The notes under the pieces are model-generated. The model was given only the letters and a program-made list of their open reading frames with translations, was not told the origin of the DNA and searched no databases. A stretch of DNA of 64,000 bases from Corynebacterium jeddahense (GTDB lineage Bacteria > Actinomycetota > Actinomycetes > Mycobacteriales > Mycobacteriaceae): NCBI RefSeq assembly GCF_028609865.1, contig NZ_CP063194.1, positions 186,001 to 250,000 on the forward strand. Reading direction: 5' to 3'. The translations under genes and the position numbers were made by a program. Positions 42,222 through 49,495 of this stretch are shown here, one piece after another (the first letter of the stretch is position 1; each line of letters opens with the position of its first letter).

Positions 42222-43032
42222 TCAGATGTCGAAGAGGTGGCGACGGAAGAACTGGACGGTCTCGTGAACCGTGGATTCGGCGTTTGCCATCCGGTCGTCC
42301 ATCGACCACGCCCCGTAGGAGGGGACGGATCGTTGAACCCACTCGGGGACATCGAACTGGATCTTCCAGCTGACGTCTATACCGTCGTCTCCTTTAGGCG
42401 TGAAGCCGGGTTTGATGGCGATGCGGGCGAGCTCCAATTGCTCATCGTCCCGGATGAACGCTGCGAATTGATCGCATTTACGCGTTCGCGAGGCGTCGAT
42501 AGCGAGAGACGGACCGTTGACCTCCAGTTCGATCACGCGCCAAGTCAGAGAGCGTCCACGGCGGTGGCGGTCGAGTCGAGCAAGCTCGTTGATCCACCAC
42601 AATGCACTCCCGAGATGGCCGCCGGTCGAGTGGTAGGGCTGCGTGGCTTCGATGAATTCGCGCATCCGCTCGGACAAAGCGCTGGGTATCCGCTCGTGGA
42701 AGGACGCCGGACTGGTGGTCATCGGGTACGACAGTCTGCCGGCGTTCGGTGGGGGATCGGTGGCGGTGTCGTAGACGACGAGTTCATAGAACAGTCCGTC
42801 GAGCGCGGCCCTCAGATTGTAAAGCCACTCTCCGAACAGCACAGACAAGGCAGGAGGGAAGGGGTGTGTGCTTTCGACCATGATGATCTGCTCATTTGGG
42901 CGTCGGTCGATGTGTTTCCACCACCGGGTGGGCCTCCAGATGGTCGGACGCGATGTGCCACATCTCGTCTCGGTGCGTCGTCGCTCGCTGAACTCGCTCA
43001 AGGAGGACATCGAAATGTTTGTTCTGCCCCAT
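42222..43032 (-). pseudogene. Frameshifted antisense gene, RAALD-type protein
   Basis: The 5' part, from the ATG at 43032, reads MGQNKHFDVLLERVQRATTH and ends in a stop at 42892. The rest continues in the next frame from about 42920: IDRRPNEQIIMVESTHPFPP, then EWLYNLRAALDGLFYELVVY, ending HETVQFFRRHLFDI. A one-base change in the GGTGGTGG run (about 42916-42928) would rejoin them into about 269 residues. The LRAALDxLxYEL and NPPPN-like pattern recalls a family of uncharacterised actinobacterial proteins. It is either broken, or it is expressed by frameshifting, which the site does not support. Confidence 0.62.
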
Positions 43033-43107
43033 AAGACCTAGGCCGCTTTCCGTGCTCGCAACTACCTCGGACGCACACAAGAAATCTGAACGAAAGGAGT
43101 GTTCTCG

Positions 43108-43185
43108 ATGGACCTGAAGTGCAGCCAGAACTTTAGCACCGCACAGATGGTGTCAAAGGAGGAACGCATGCTCCTGCAGCTGTAA
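43108..43185 (+). CDS. 25-codon ORF with strong ribosome site
   Basis: AAAGGAG lies 9 bases before the ATG. The product is MDLKCSQNFSTAQMVSKEER then MLLQL. It may be a real micro-protein or a leader peptide before the tRNA-like element. Confidence 0.4.
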   Translation: MDLKCSQNFSTAQMVSKEERMLLQL

Positions 43186-43194
43186 CCGCCTCGA

Positions 43195-43279
43195 GCCCGT
43201 CCATGCCAGGTGGTCTGGCACGACTCATGTCCCCCTCGCGCTGCAGGCTTGCGCGCCGGTTCGAATCCGGGGACGGGCA
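43195..43279 (+). tRNA. tRNA-like element, possibly a degenerate tRNA
   Basis: 85 bases. The acceptor GCCCGTC pairs perfectly with GACGGGC, the D-arm is a strong TGCCAG/CTGGCA hairpin, and the T-arm has the exact B-box GGTTCGAATCC. The anticodon arm does not fold normally: CTCATGT resembles a CAT anticodon loop, but flanking bases pair only if the loop is enlarged to about 12. A CGCGC/GCGCG hairpin precedes the T-arm. CCA is not encoded. It is most likely a decayed phage tRNA. Confidence 0.35.
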
Positions 43280-43408
43280 CTCGGAGGCGTAGTGCGGCTG
43301 CACCGTGTCGCACGTAAGGGCGCATCCGCGCCATTCGTTCGAGTCCTCTCGCTCGCGCGGCAAGGCGACCCTGCGCCTCCACCTAGACCAACTACAGAGG
43401 AGATCACC

Positions 43409-43528
43409 GTGAAAGAAATCGTGATTGTGGCTGACCCCACCCTGGTCACCGTCGCTATCAACCAAACCATTGACGTCATCTGGCCGCTGTTGCCGGCGGC
43501 CACACTCGCTGGGCTCGCGTGGGTGTAG
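43409..43528 (+). CDS. 39-residue membrane protein
   Basis: The GTG start follows AGAGGAGATC. The product VKEIVIVADPTLVTVAINQT then IDVIWPLLPAATLAGLAWV is largely one hydrophobic helix. It opens a run of small membrane proteins. Confidence 0.6.
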   Translation: MKEIVIVADPTLVTVAINQTIDVIWPLLPAATLAGLAWV

Positions 43529-43530
43529 TC

Positions 43531-43761
43531 ATGGCAAAGACTGATCTGACTGCAATGGCGTCTGCCGTGGGGGTGCTGGAACGCGAGTTCCACCGACCGC
43601 CGATGGAGCACATCTCGCCGGCCGCGGCCGCGCTCCAGGACGACACCGCCGACGAACCGTTCATCCCGACGTGGCGTGACGCCGCACTCGCGGCCGCCGG
43701 CCTGGTCGTGTTCTGGGTGTTCTACGTCTGCACCTGGGTGCTGTTCGGAGGTGCGGCATGA
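43531..43761 (+). CDS. Small single-pass membrane protein
   Basis: 76 residues from the ATG at 43531. A polar head is followed by a C-terminal helix AAGLVVFWVFYVCTWVLFGG. It overlaps the next gene by ATGA. No family is recognised. Confidence 0.65.
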   Translation: MAKTDLTAMASAVGVLEREFHRPPMEHISPAAAALQDDTADEPFIPTWRDAALAAAGLVVFWVFYVCTWVLFGGAA

Positions 43762-43937
43762 GCGAGCAGGCATTAGCGCGCACCGAGCGCTGCACGCCCG
43801 TCTCCGAGGCCAACTTCGTCGCGGAGGTCCGCGACTTGGCCGCGTTCTACGACGGCCGGATCCCGGTGCATTGGCAGGACGCTCTTGAAGACCTCATTTA
43901 CACGATCGAGAGGGAGCCCGACGATGCAGAAGATTAA
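43758..43937 (+). CDS. Small soluble early protein
   Basis: 59 residues starting MSEQALARTERCTPVSEANF and ending in an acidic EREPDDAED. It overlaps its upstream neighbour by 4 bases and its downstream one by 14. Unknown function. Confidence 0.65.
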   Translation: MSEQALARTERCTPVSEANFVAEVRDLAAFYDGRIPVHWQDALEDLIYTIEREPDDAED

Positions 43938-44079
43938 CCCCGAGCTGTACGCCCAGAATCACGCCGATAAGGCGGCACCGCAGTACACCGTGAAGATCGT
44001 CACGGCCTGGATGGCGGGCTTCGCCACGGCCTGCGTCATCCTCGCCGTCATCGGCCTGTGGGCATTAGGGACGGCGTAG
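43924..44079 (+). CDS. 51-residue membrane protein
   Basis: The head MQKINPELYAQNHADKAAPQ is followed by a helix MAGFATACVILAVIGLWAL. The stop is followed at once by the next ATG. Unknown function. Confidence 0.65.
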   Translation: MQKINPELYAQNHADKAAPQYTVKIVTAWMAGFATACVILAVIGLWALGTA

Positions 44080-44286
44080 ATGGCGCCGATCACCCCGGGC
44101 GACGTCGCCCGCAAGACGAGCGAAAGCCAGGCCCGCCGCCTCCTCGGCGGCTTCGCCCCGGCCGTGGAAGACGTTGAGCGCATCTTCCACCATTTCGACA
44201 CCCAGTCAACTGTGACCACGAGCCAAACCGCCGCCCTGCTCACCCTCGCGGTGGTGCTCACGATTCAGCCGGAGGAGGACCTGTGA
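44080..44286 (+). CDS. Small early phage protein
   Basis: 68 residues starting MAPITPGDVARKTSESQARR, with a hydrophobic stretch TAALLTLAVVLTI near the end. It abuts the previous stop and overlaps the next gene by 4 bases. Unknown function. Confidence 0.62.
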   Translation: MAPITPGDVARKTSESQARRLLGGFAPAVEDVERIFHHFDTQSTVTTSQTAALLTLAVVLTIQPEEDL

Positions 44287-44645
44287 CCGACTCAAACCAG
44301 AACGGCTTCGCGCCGCGTGGCGCGTTCGGCGCTGCAGTGCCCGCCCGGGCGCCCGGCGTCAACCACCCACCCCAGACCACCGCCACCACACGAGACGGAG
44401 GGCAGACCATGACCGTCCCCCTCGCCACACTCGCGCCAGGCGAAGCCGCCGAATACGTCGGCTGCTGGTGCGAGCTGACGAACAAGCCTGGCGTCCTCGC
44501 CATCTACGAAGGGTCATTCCTCGGCGGACGAGTGAAGATCCCGACTGAAAGCTTTCCGCTGTATGCCGACCCGGAGCAGATCATCATCCGACCCGACCTC
44601 CCCCGGGCCTGGAACCCGGACGGATCACCTCCGAAGGAGCAGTGA
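44283..44645 (+). CDS. Early phage protein, unknown function
   Basis: 120 residues from a GTG. The first 40 residues are low-complexity. The rest (PLATLAPGEAAEYVGCWCEL, FLGGRVKIPTESFPLYAD) looks like a small beta-rich domain. An ATG at 44409 could be an internal start. Confidence 0.62.
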   Translation: MTDSNQNGFAPRGAFGAAVPARAPGVNHPPQTTATTRDGGQTMTVPLATLAPGEAAEYVGCWCELTNKPGVLAIYEGSFLGGRVKIPTESFPLYADPEQIIIRPDLPRAWNPDGSPPKEQ

Positions 44646-44938
44646 TGTATTCCTCCCACGTCTACGACTGCTCGCCGCGCATCACCGCCAGCGACGGCCA
44701 ACCTAAGAGCGTCAGCGCCACAGCTGACGACTTGATGCGGCTCATGCCCCGAGGCGTCCGCACCGCGCTCGTGCCCCTGGCCAAAGGCGAGTGCGGCATC
44801 GACGACGTCCCGGACTACGCCCTCGAATGGCTTGAAAAGCACCACGCGATTGCACCCGCGCGCAAAGCCGGCATCAACTGGAAGCACGGTCCGAAGTTCA
44901 AGGCCTTGCTTCACCGAATCTCGGAGCGCCACAGATGA
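44645..44938 (+). CDS. Early phage protein, unknown function
   Basis: 97 residues (98 if the GTG one codon upstream is used). It follows GAAGGAGCAG. No family is recognised; the C-terminus is basic. Confidence 0.62.
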   Translation: MYSSHVYDCSPRITASDGQPKSVSATADDLMRLMPRGVRTALVPLAKGECGIDDVPDYALEWLEKHHAIAPARKAGINWKHGPKFKALLHRISERHR

Positions 44939-45204
44939 GGCGGGCGTGGTGTCAACGATGCGGCGCCGAAGCCTGGGAAGTGCAAGGACAATCCGGCCCG
45001 ATACTCGTCGAGAACAAACCCGGCCGCGCCGGGGACCTCGTCCGGGTCAAGACAGCCCTCGCCGAAGGCACCTCGGTCTCGAACTGGTACGTCCACCGCT
45101 GCAGAGAGGTCAAGTACCCGCCGAAGCGCAACACTGCCGCCATGAACCGAGCGCTGCAGGTCGTCGGCCTCGATCCGATAGAGGAGCGGGGGGACAGTGC
45201 GTGA
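44935..45204 (+). CDS. Small zinc-ribbon-like protein
   Basis: 89 residues. CQRC near the N-terminus and a later HRC could bind zinc. It overlaps its upstream neighbour by ATGA. Unknown function. Confidence 0.62.
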   Translation: MRRAWCQRCGAEAWEVQGQSGPILVENKPGRAGDLVRVKTALAEGTSVSNWYVHRCREVKYPPKRNTAAMNRALQVVGLDPIEERGDSA

Positions 45205-45355
45205 ACGAGACCTCGACGACTGGTGGGCAGCCCTTCCGCAAAAGCGGAAGACACAGATCCACTCCTGGCTCTCAAAAGATGAAGACCCAGGCGAACTACC
45301 AAACCAAATCCCCCTTTTCCAGAAGGGACAGGAACAGGAAGGAGAAAAACTGTGA
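45197..45355 (+). CDS. 52-residue early protein
   Basis: Reads VRERDLDDWWAALPQKRKTQ then IHSWLSKDEDPGELPNQIPL. The GTG at 45197 lies 8 bases inside the previous gene and the stop overlaps the next start (GTGA). The frame from the GTG at 45201 also stays open but has a poor composition, so this frame is preferred. Confidence 0.6.
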   Translation: MRERDLDDWWAALPQKRKTQIHSWLSKDEDPGELPNQIPLFQKGQEQEGEKL

Positions 45356-46071
45356 CTGACTCAAGCTTCCTCTGCCGCATGGACAGCCTCGCCTTCGCCC
45401 TCAAAGCAGCCGTGAAGGTAGCCGGCAAGGACGAGCTCGCCTTCGTCCGCCTCCACCGACTCAACGGGGACACCCTCTCGGTCTCCGCGCTAGGCAACGA
45501 CGTCTCATTCCGCGCCAAGCTCAAGGTCGACTTCATCCACTGGAACGACGACCGCGACGACCGCGTCGAGATCTCCAAGCACGCCGCCAACTCACTCGCC
45601 GGCTACCAAGTCAAAACGCCCGAGGGACTAGACGTCGAACCACTCGTCTCGATCCAAATCGGCCACGAACGCATCCGCGTCGAGGACGCCACCGGACTCT
45701 TCCAAACCGCCGGCGGGCGCGACGAACACCGACTCAAAGACCCGATCCTCCCCGGCGACCACGAGAAGATCTTCTACGACGCCGCAAGCGCACCGGGCGC
45801 ACCGTTCTGGATAACCCCCGAGGCCATCGGCACCATCGCAGGCGTGGCCAAAGTGCTCCACCGCCGAATCGTCATGCTCAAACGCTCTGAACCGGCCGAG
45901 TTCGCCTCCCGCTGGTACGTCCTCGGCGACGACTGGCAGATGACCATCTCGAACAAGGAGAAGCTCCGCCACGCCGAACCGGTGGCCACCCCGCCCGCCG
46001 GAGACGACCCGGAGCAGACCGCCCTCCCGCCGCGCCGAATGCTCGCCCTGCCCGTCGGAGGTCTTGCATGA
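45352..46071 (+). CDS. Early protein, possibly sliding-clamp-like
   Basis: 239 residues from a GTG. It has strands such as DELAFVRLHRLNGDTLSVSA, VEISKHAANSLAGYQ and WQMTISNKEKL, a beta-rich pattern that loosely recalls DnaN-type clamps. The match is weak and no motif is decisive. It sits among genes that lead to replication functions. Confidence 0.6.
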   Translation: MTDSSFLCRMDSLAFALKAAVKVAGKDELAFVRLHRLNGDTLSVSALGNDVSFRAKLKVDFIHWNDDRDDRVEISKHAANSLAGYQVKTPEGLDVEPLVSIQIGHERIRVEDATGLFQTAGGRDEHRLKDPILPGDHEKIFYDAASAPGAPFWITPEAIGTIAGVAKVLHRRIVMLKRSEPAEFASRWYVLGDDWQMTISNKEKLRHAEPVATPPAGDDPEQTALPPRRMLALPVGGLA

Positions 46072-46337
46072 CAGCAGCCGCTTTTCCGCCACCGTTTATC
46101 ACCCGCGGCCTCCACTATCGGTATCCCGACTTCCTCGATGCCGTATTCCAGCCAGTTTCCGACGCGCTCCCGGAGGTCCTCCGTCTCATGGAGACTTTCA
46201 AAAACGCGGGGGTGCGATTCCCGACCCCCTTAGAAGAGGAGTGCGCCCGCGCGACACAGAGTTACTTCCAACAGCACGCCGATAACTTCGCCACGCCGAG
46301 CGATGGACTAGTCCGCGCAGGAGGAGAACCTCGGTGA
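46068..46337 (+). CDS. Small early phage protein
   Basis: 89 residues starting MTAAAFPPPFITRGLHYRYP. It overlaps both neighbours by 4 bases. Unknown function. Confidence 0.62.
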   Translation: MTAAAFPPPFITRGLHYRYPDFLDAVFQPVSDALPEVLRLMETFKNAGVRFPTPLEEECARATQSYFQQHADNFATPSDGLVRAGGEPR

Positions 46338-46849
46338 TCTTCGCAGAAGAATCCCTCTGGGGGTTAGAACCAGGAGCAGAAACAACCGCCCTATGCTGGC
46401 ACAAGCGGCAGAGTACCGGTGTCTCGCCGTGGGACGGCTCACACCCCCGCGAGTCGTACGAGGAAGTCTCCGCACGCCACGAGGAGGCACGTCTGCGTTG
46501 CCACCGCTGCCCACTGCTCGAAGCATGCGAACGCGCACTTAGCGACATGGAGAAGCAAAGCCTCCGCGTCGACGGCGTCATGGCGGGCCGGTACTCCGAC
46601 GTCATCGCGTACTCCAATGGCGAGCGCAGGTTCGTGCAAACCACCTGCCGCGGCTGCCGCGCACCCCTGCGGCCACAAGGAGGAGTGAGCAACAACCGGA
46701 AGTTCCCCGCCGGAGCGCGCGACCATCGGGGCGAAGGACTATGCGATCAGTGCTACCCACGCCTCGCGCGGGCAGTGCGCAACCCGCCACCACCATCGCC
46801 GAAACGCTCTTACCAAGAGAACAACCCAATAGGCACCCCACGACCATGA
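46334..46849 (+). CDS. Phage WhiB-like protein with extra zinc-type tail
   Basis: 171 residues from a GTG. Cysteines at 21, 56, 59 and 65 form C-x34-C-x2-C-x5-C, with CHRCPLLEACERAL as in WhiB proteins, then VDGVMAGRY where the host family has GVWGG. The C-terminal part adds CRGCRAP and CDQCYPR, a likely second metal site. Phage WhiB-like proteins are known to bind iron-sulfur clusters and interfere with host WhiB function (TM4 phage). This one could compete with host WhcA. The extra zinc-type tail is unusual. Confidence 0.75.
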   Translation: MIFAEESLWGLEPGAETTALCWHKRQSTGVSPWDGSHPRESYEEVSARHEEARLRCHRCPLLEACERALSDMEKQSLRVDGVMAGRYSDVIAYSNGERRFVQTTCRGCRAPLRPQGGVSNNRKFPAGARDHRGEGLCDQCYPRLARAVRNPPPPSPKRSYQENNPIGTPRP

Positions 46850-46880
46850 TCACAACAACCATCAGAGAGGAGATGCGCAC

Positions 46881-48056
46881 ATGTCCTGGCTGCGGATCGG
46901 CGACGACGCCACCACCCACCCGTACATGGCCAAGCTCCTCGTCGCCACCAACCTCAACCACCAAGAAAAGAACGAAGCCTTTGGAGTACTCGTCCAACTC
47001 GCCTCCGTCTCCGCCGGACACCTCACCGACTACCTCGTCGAATACGGCTCCCTCGCCCAAGTCGCGCCGGGCCGCGAGCGCGAGGTGCTCAACGTCCTCA
47101 AAAAAGCCGGCCTCGCCACCGAAGTGGAGGTGGACGAGCATAAGGCGATTCGCCTGGTCATTAATGACGAAAAGTTTGTCCACGCGAAGCGGCGTGAAGA
47201 GGTTGAGGCAGACAGGCGTCGAGCGCGGGATAAGCGCACTCCTGGACTCCTCGCGCAGGTGCGCGTACGCGATGGAGACAGCTGCCGTTGGTGTGCGAAG
47301 TCTGTCAGCTGGTCCGTTCGAACCGGCTTCCGTGCGGCGACGTACGATTCGCTCAGCAGCCACAAGGACAGCACCGTCGACACCCTTGTCGTCGCGTGTA
47401 GTCCCTGCAATACGAAACGCGGCAATGGTGAGCAGCTGAAACTCCTTGCACCACCGACCCCAGAAAGGATGATTTACGGGCCAGAAACAGTAGATTTCGT
47501 CAATCGAGACAAGTGGTGCCAGGACCACGGCATCCATATTGAGCCAACCCAGCCGACACTTCCCTTCGCGGCCACTAGGCAGCAGCAGGACGAGAAGGCA
47601 GCAGCGCCCGAAGCGGCAGCAGCGCCAGCCCACCGAGCAGCGCCACGGCACGCAGCGCCGACCTCCGACGAGGAGGAGCCGGCATGGCTCCGGCAACCGA
47701 GCTCTGATTTCGTATCCCGCCCCGCCCCCGCAGCAGCGCCCGAAGCGGCAGCAGCGCGACCCGGCGACGAGGCAGCAGCGGCCACTAGGCAGCAGCAGGA
47801 TGAGAAGGCAGCAGCGCCCGAAGCGGCAGCAGCGCCAGCCCACCGAGCAGCGCCACGGCAGGCAGCGCCCAATGCGCCGAAAGGCGGCGGAGATAACGAA
47901 AAGGTAACGAAATCAGAGCGCGTCCTAGGACGCCCGGGTGACGGACCCGAGAACGTCGGGTCGGGACGGGTCGGGACGGGTCGGGACGGGTCGGGACGGG
48001 AAGGTTCGGCTCGAAAGCGCCGAAGGCGCGGGAAGAGGGGAGGGAAGTATAAGTGA
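46881..48056 (+). CDS. Putative phage replication protein with HNH-like domain
   Basis: 391 residues. The N-terminus (MSWLRIGDDATTHPYMAKLL, then an EVLNVLKKAGLATE winged-helix-like part) resembles phage replication initiators. A degenerate HNH-type module follows: CRWCAKS, a central His, and VACSPCNTKRG. Residues about 235-330 are Ala/Gln/Pro repeats, encoded by a near-perfect duplication. The tail is Gly/Arg-rich and basic, with 10-bp tandem repeats. It overlaps the next gene by GTGA. Confidence 0.7.
   Translation: MSWLRIGDDATTHPYMAKLLVATNLNHQEKNEAFGVLVQLASVSAGHLTDYLVEYGSLAQVAPGREREVLNVLKKAGLATEVEVDEHKAIRLVINDEKFVHAKRREEVEADRRRARDKRTPGLLAQVRVRDGDSCRWCAKSVSWSVRTGFRAATYDSLSSHKDSTVDTLVVACSPCNTKRGNGEQLKLLAPPTPERMIYGPETVDFVNRDKWCQDHGIHIEPTQPTLPFAATRQQQDEKAAAPEAAAAPAHRAAPRHAAPTSDEEEPAWLRQPSSDFVSRPAPAAAPEAAAARPGDEAAAATRQQQDEKAAAPEAAAAPAHRAAPRQAAPNAPKGGGDNEKVTKSERVLGRPGDGPENVGSGRVGTGRDGSGREGSARKRRRRGKRGGKYK
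47578..47871 (+). repeat. Two ~80-bp direct repeats in the replication gene
   Basis: The stretch near 47578-47660 recurs near 47788-47870 with only a few changes. It encodes RQQQDEKAAAPEAAAAPAHR and onward. A shorter partial copy (APEAAAA) lies between them. Slippage or recombination could change the length. Confidence 0.75.
47961..48000 (+). repeat. Four perfect 10-bp tandem repeats
   Basis: TCGGGACGGG is repeated four times near the 3' end of the replication gene. Since 10 is not a multiple of 3, any change in copy number would shift the reading frame. Confidence 0.85.
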
Positions 48057-48460
48057 GCATTGATGATTTAGGTAGACACCTGTACTGGTTGGAGATTGAT
48101 GGGGATCTTCTTGATGATCTTCTTGTTCCTCGTCAGCCGACGTCTGGTGAGAACGCTGGGCGTCCGCCTCAGCGTGGGAAGTCGAAGCCCCCGGTAGTGC
48201 TGGGCGTGGTGGACCTCAAGGCTGAGGTGGAGGAAATGCTCGGGTACTGGTGCGGCCAGCTGGTGGCGTCGGTTCCCGATCTTGGGCCACCACCGTCGAG
48301 TCGGCGTATCGCTGCCCGGGCGGGGTGGTTGCGTGGCCATGCCGCTGAATTGTTCGCGATGCCGTGGGCGGAGATGATGGCCGATGAGGTGGCGTCGCGG
48401 GCCCGCTTGGTTCGTGACGTGGTGTCGCCGCCTGAGAGAGAGCGCCCCGGAGCCGATTGA
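48053..48460 (+). CDS. Phage protein, unknown function
   Basis: 135 residues from a GTG overlapping the previous stop. It starts VSIDDLGRHLYWLEIDGDLL and has an EVEEMLGYWCGQLVASVPDL helix. Similar proteins lie between replication and terminase genes in actinophages. Unknown function. Confidence 0.68.
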   Translation: MSIDDLGRHLYWLEIDGDLLDDLLVPRQPTSGENAGRPPQRGKSKPPVVLGVVDLKAEVEEMLGYWCGQLVASVPDLGPPPSSRRIAARAGWLRGHAAELFAMPWAEMMADEVASRARLVRDVVSPPERERPGAD

Positions 48461-48665
48461 GGAGGGCACCACCCGGGAGATTGAATCATGGCTGCGACTT
48501 CTCGGTGTGCCTGCGAGTCGGGCGTCGCTTCGGCGGTGGATTGATGCCGGCGATCTTGAGTGCCGCATGCTTGATGATGGGCGGCGTGTGGTGCGCTTGG
48601 CTGACGCTATTGAACTGGCGAAACGTCGCCGATTCAGTGGTGGCCCACCTAGCGTTGTAAGCTGA
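48414..48665 (+). CDS. Small helix-turn-helix protein
   Basis: About 83 residues; the GTG at 48414 is a tentative start that overlaps the previous gene. The core TREIESWLRLLGVPASRASL, RRWIDAGDLECRMLDDG and RRVVRLADAIELAKRR is a MerR/Xis-like DNA-binding fold. A terminator follows 16 bases after the stop, so this is the last early gene. Confidence 0.6.
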   Translation: MTWCRRLRESAPEPIEEGTTREIESWLRLLGVPASRASLRRWIDAGDLECRMLDDGRRVVRLADAIELAKRRRFSGGPPSVVS

Positions 48666-48681
48666 CGCTCGAAAGAGCTAT

Positions 48682-48709
48682 GGCCCCGGTGACATGTTCC
48701 GGGGCCTTT
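48682..48709 (+). terminator. Terminator separating early and late genes
   Basis: The 8-bp GC stem GGCCCCGG/CCGGGGCC with a 9-base loop is followed by TTT. It ends the early operon and excludes the ATG at 48680 as a start for the HNH gene. Confidence 0.78.
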
Positions 48710-48733
48710 GTCGTGTCCGCGGGAGGTGAGCCT

Positions 48734-49015
48734 TTGGCGTGGAATGATCGGGCGACGAAGGAGCGGCGCAAGCAGTTCCGGGAGGAACACGAGGCGCTGC
48801 AGTCGGTGTGCTGGCTTTGTCGGCAGCCGATTGACTACGCCGCGGCGCCGCAGTCGGTGAACGCATTCGAGCCGGATCACGTCTTGCCGCGCTCGACGCA
48901 CCCGGAGCTGGAAGATGACCCGGAGAATTGGCGGCCGTCGCACGCGTCGTGCAACCGGTCGCGCAAAGATGGTGCTCCGCCGCCGGACCTCGGTTCGTGC
49001 TCGGAGCAGTGGTGA
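48734..49015 (+). CDS. HNH endonuclease next to terminase
   Basis: 93 residues from a TTG that is 4 bases after a GGGAGGTGAG site, far better than the ATG at 48680 inside the terminator. The domain shows CWLCRQPID, FEPDHVLPRST and NWRPSHASCNRSRKDG. HNH proteins beside terminase help cleave the packaging site in cos phages. Confidence 0.85.
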   Translation: MAWNDRATKERRKQFREEHEALQSVCWLCRQPIDYAAAPQSVNAFEPDHVLPRSTHPELEDDPENWRPSHASCNRSRKDGAPPPDLGSCSEQW

Positions 49016-49153
49016 AGGGGGGAGGGGCCTTGAGATCGCTGGCGTTCGTGCCTGGCCGCCTCCGGGCGGGTGAGGTGGCCTCTCTCCCCGCGAGGTATCC
49101 CCCCTAGGGCCGAGGCCAGTAGCGGGGTCGAGCTGTGGAAATGGAGGTTGACC

Positions 49154-49495
49154 GTGGACAAAGTTTCCGGGCGCCCTGTGGGCGAGCTAGAGCAGGCGTT
49201 TCTTGATTCGCTTGCGGCGCTGGAGGAGCAACCGCCCGCCGAGTACGGCGGCGTCGTCGCTCTCGGCCGGGCGTACGCGGAGAACATCGACGAGTCGCGC
49301 TCGACGGACACGGAGACGGCGACGAAGTCGCTGTACCTGGGCCCGCACCTGCTGGGCGTGATGAAGTTGCTCGGCATCGCTCCGACCGAGGCACCGGAGA
49401 CTGCCGGGACGAAGAAGGGCGGCACGACCAGCCCGGACGTCATCGACATCATGCGCCGCATGAGCCGAGAGACTGCCCAGGAGAATGGGGCGTAA
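49154..49495 (+). CDS. Terminase small subunit
   Basis: 113 residues from a GTG after GGAGGT. It has ELEQAFLDSLAALEEQPPAE, YLGPHLLGVMKLLGIAPTEA and a basic/acidic C-terminus. The identity is by position and general resemblance to actinophage small terminases. It overlaps the large subunit by 11 bases. Confidence 0.75.
   Translation: MDKVSGRPVGELEQAFLDSLAALEEQPPAEYGGVVALGRAYAENIDESRSTDTETATKSLYLGPHLLGVMKLLGIAPTEAPETAGTKKGGTTSPDVIDIMRRMSRETAQENGA

Noticed and set aside
42141..43034. Plus-strand ORF of 297 codons
   Set aside because: The minus strand has the more natural protein with recognisable LRAALD-type sequence, even though it is frameshifted.
45201..45359. Alternative frame from the GTG at 45201
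   Set aside because: Although it has a 4-base overlap with the previous stop, its product is Ser/Arg/Lys-rich and it does not link to the next start as the 45197 frame does.
47578..48000. CRISPR-like repeats
   Set aside because: The repeats are in a coding frame, are not evenly spaced and have no spacers or cas genes nearby.
48680..48733. ATG at 48680 as the start of the HNH gene
   Set aside because: It lies in the stem of a terminator hairpin; the TTG at 48734 has an excellent ribosome site.
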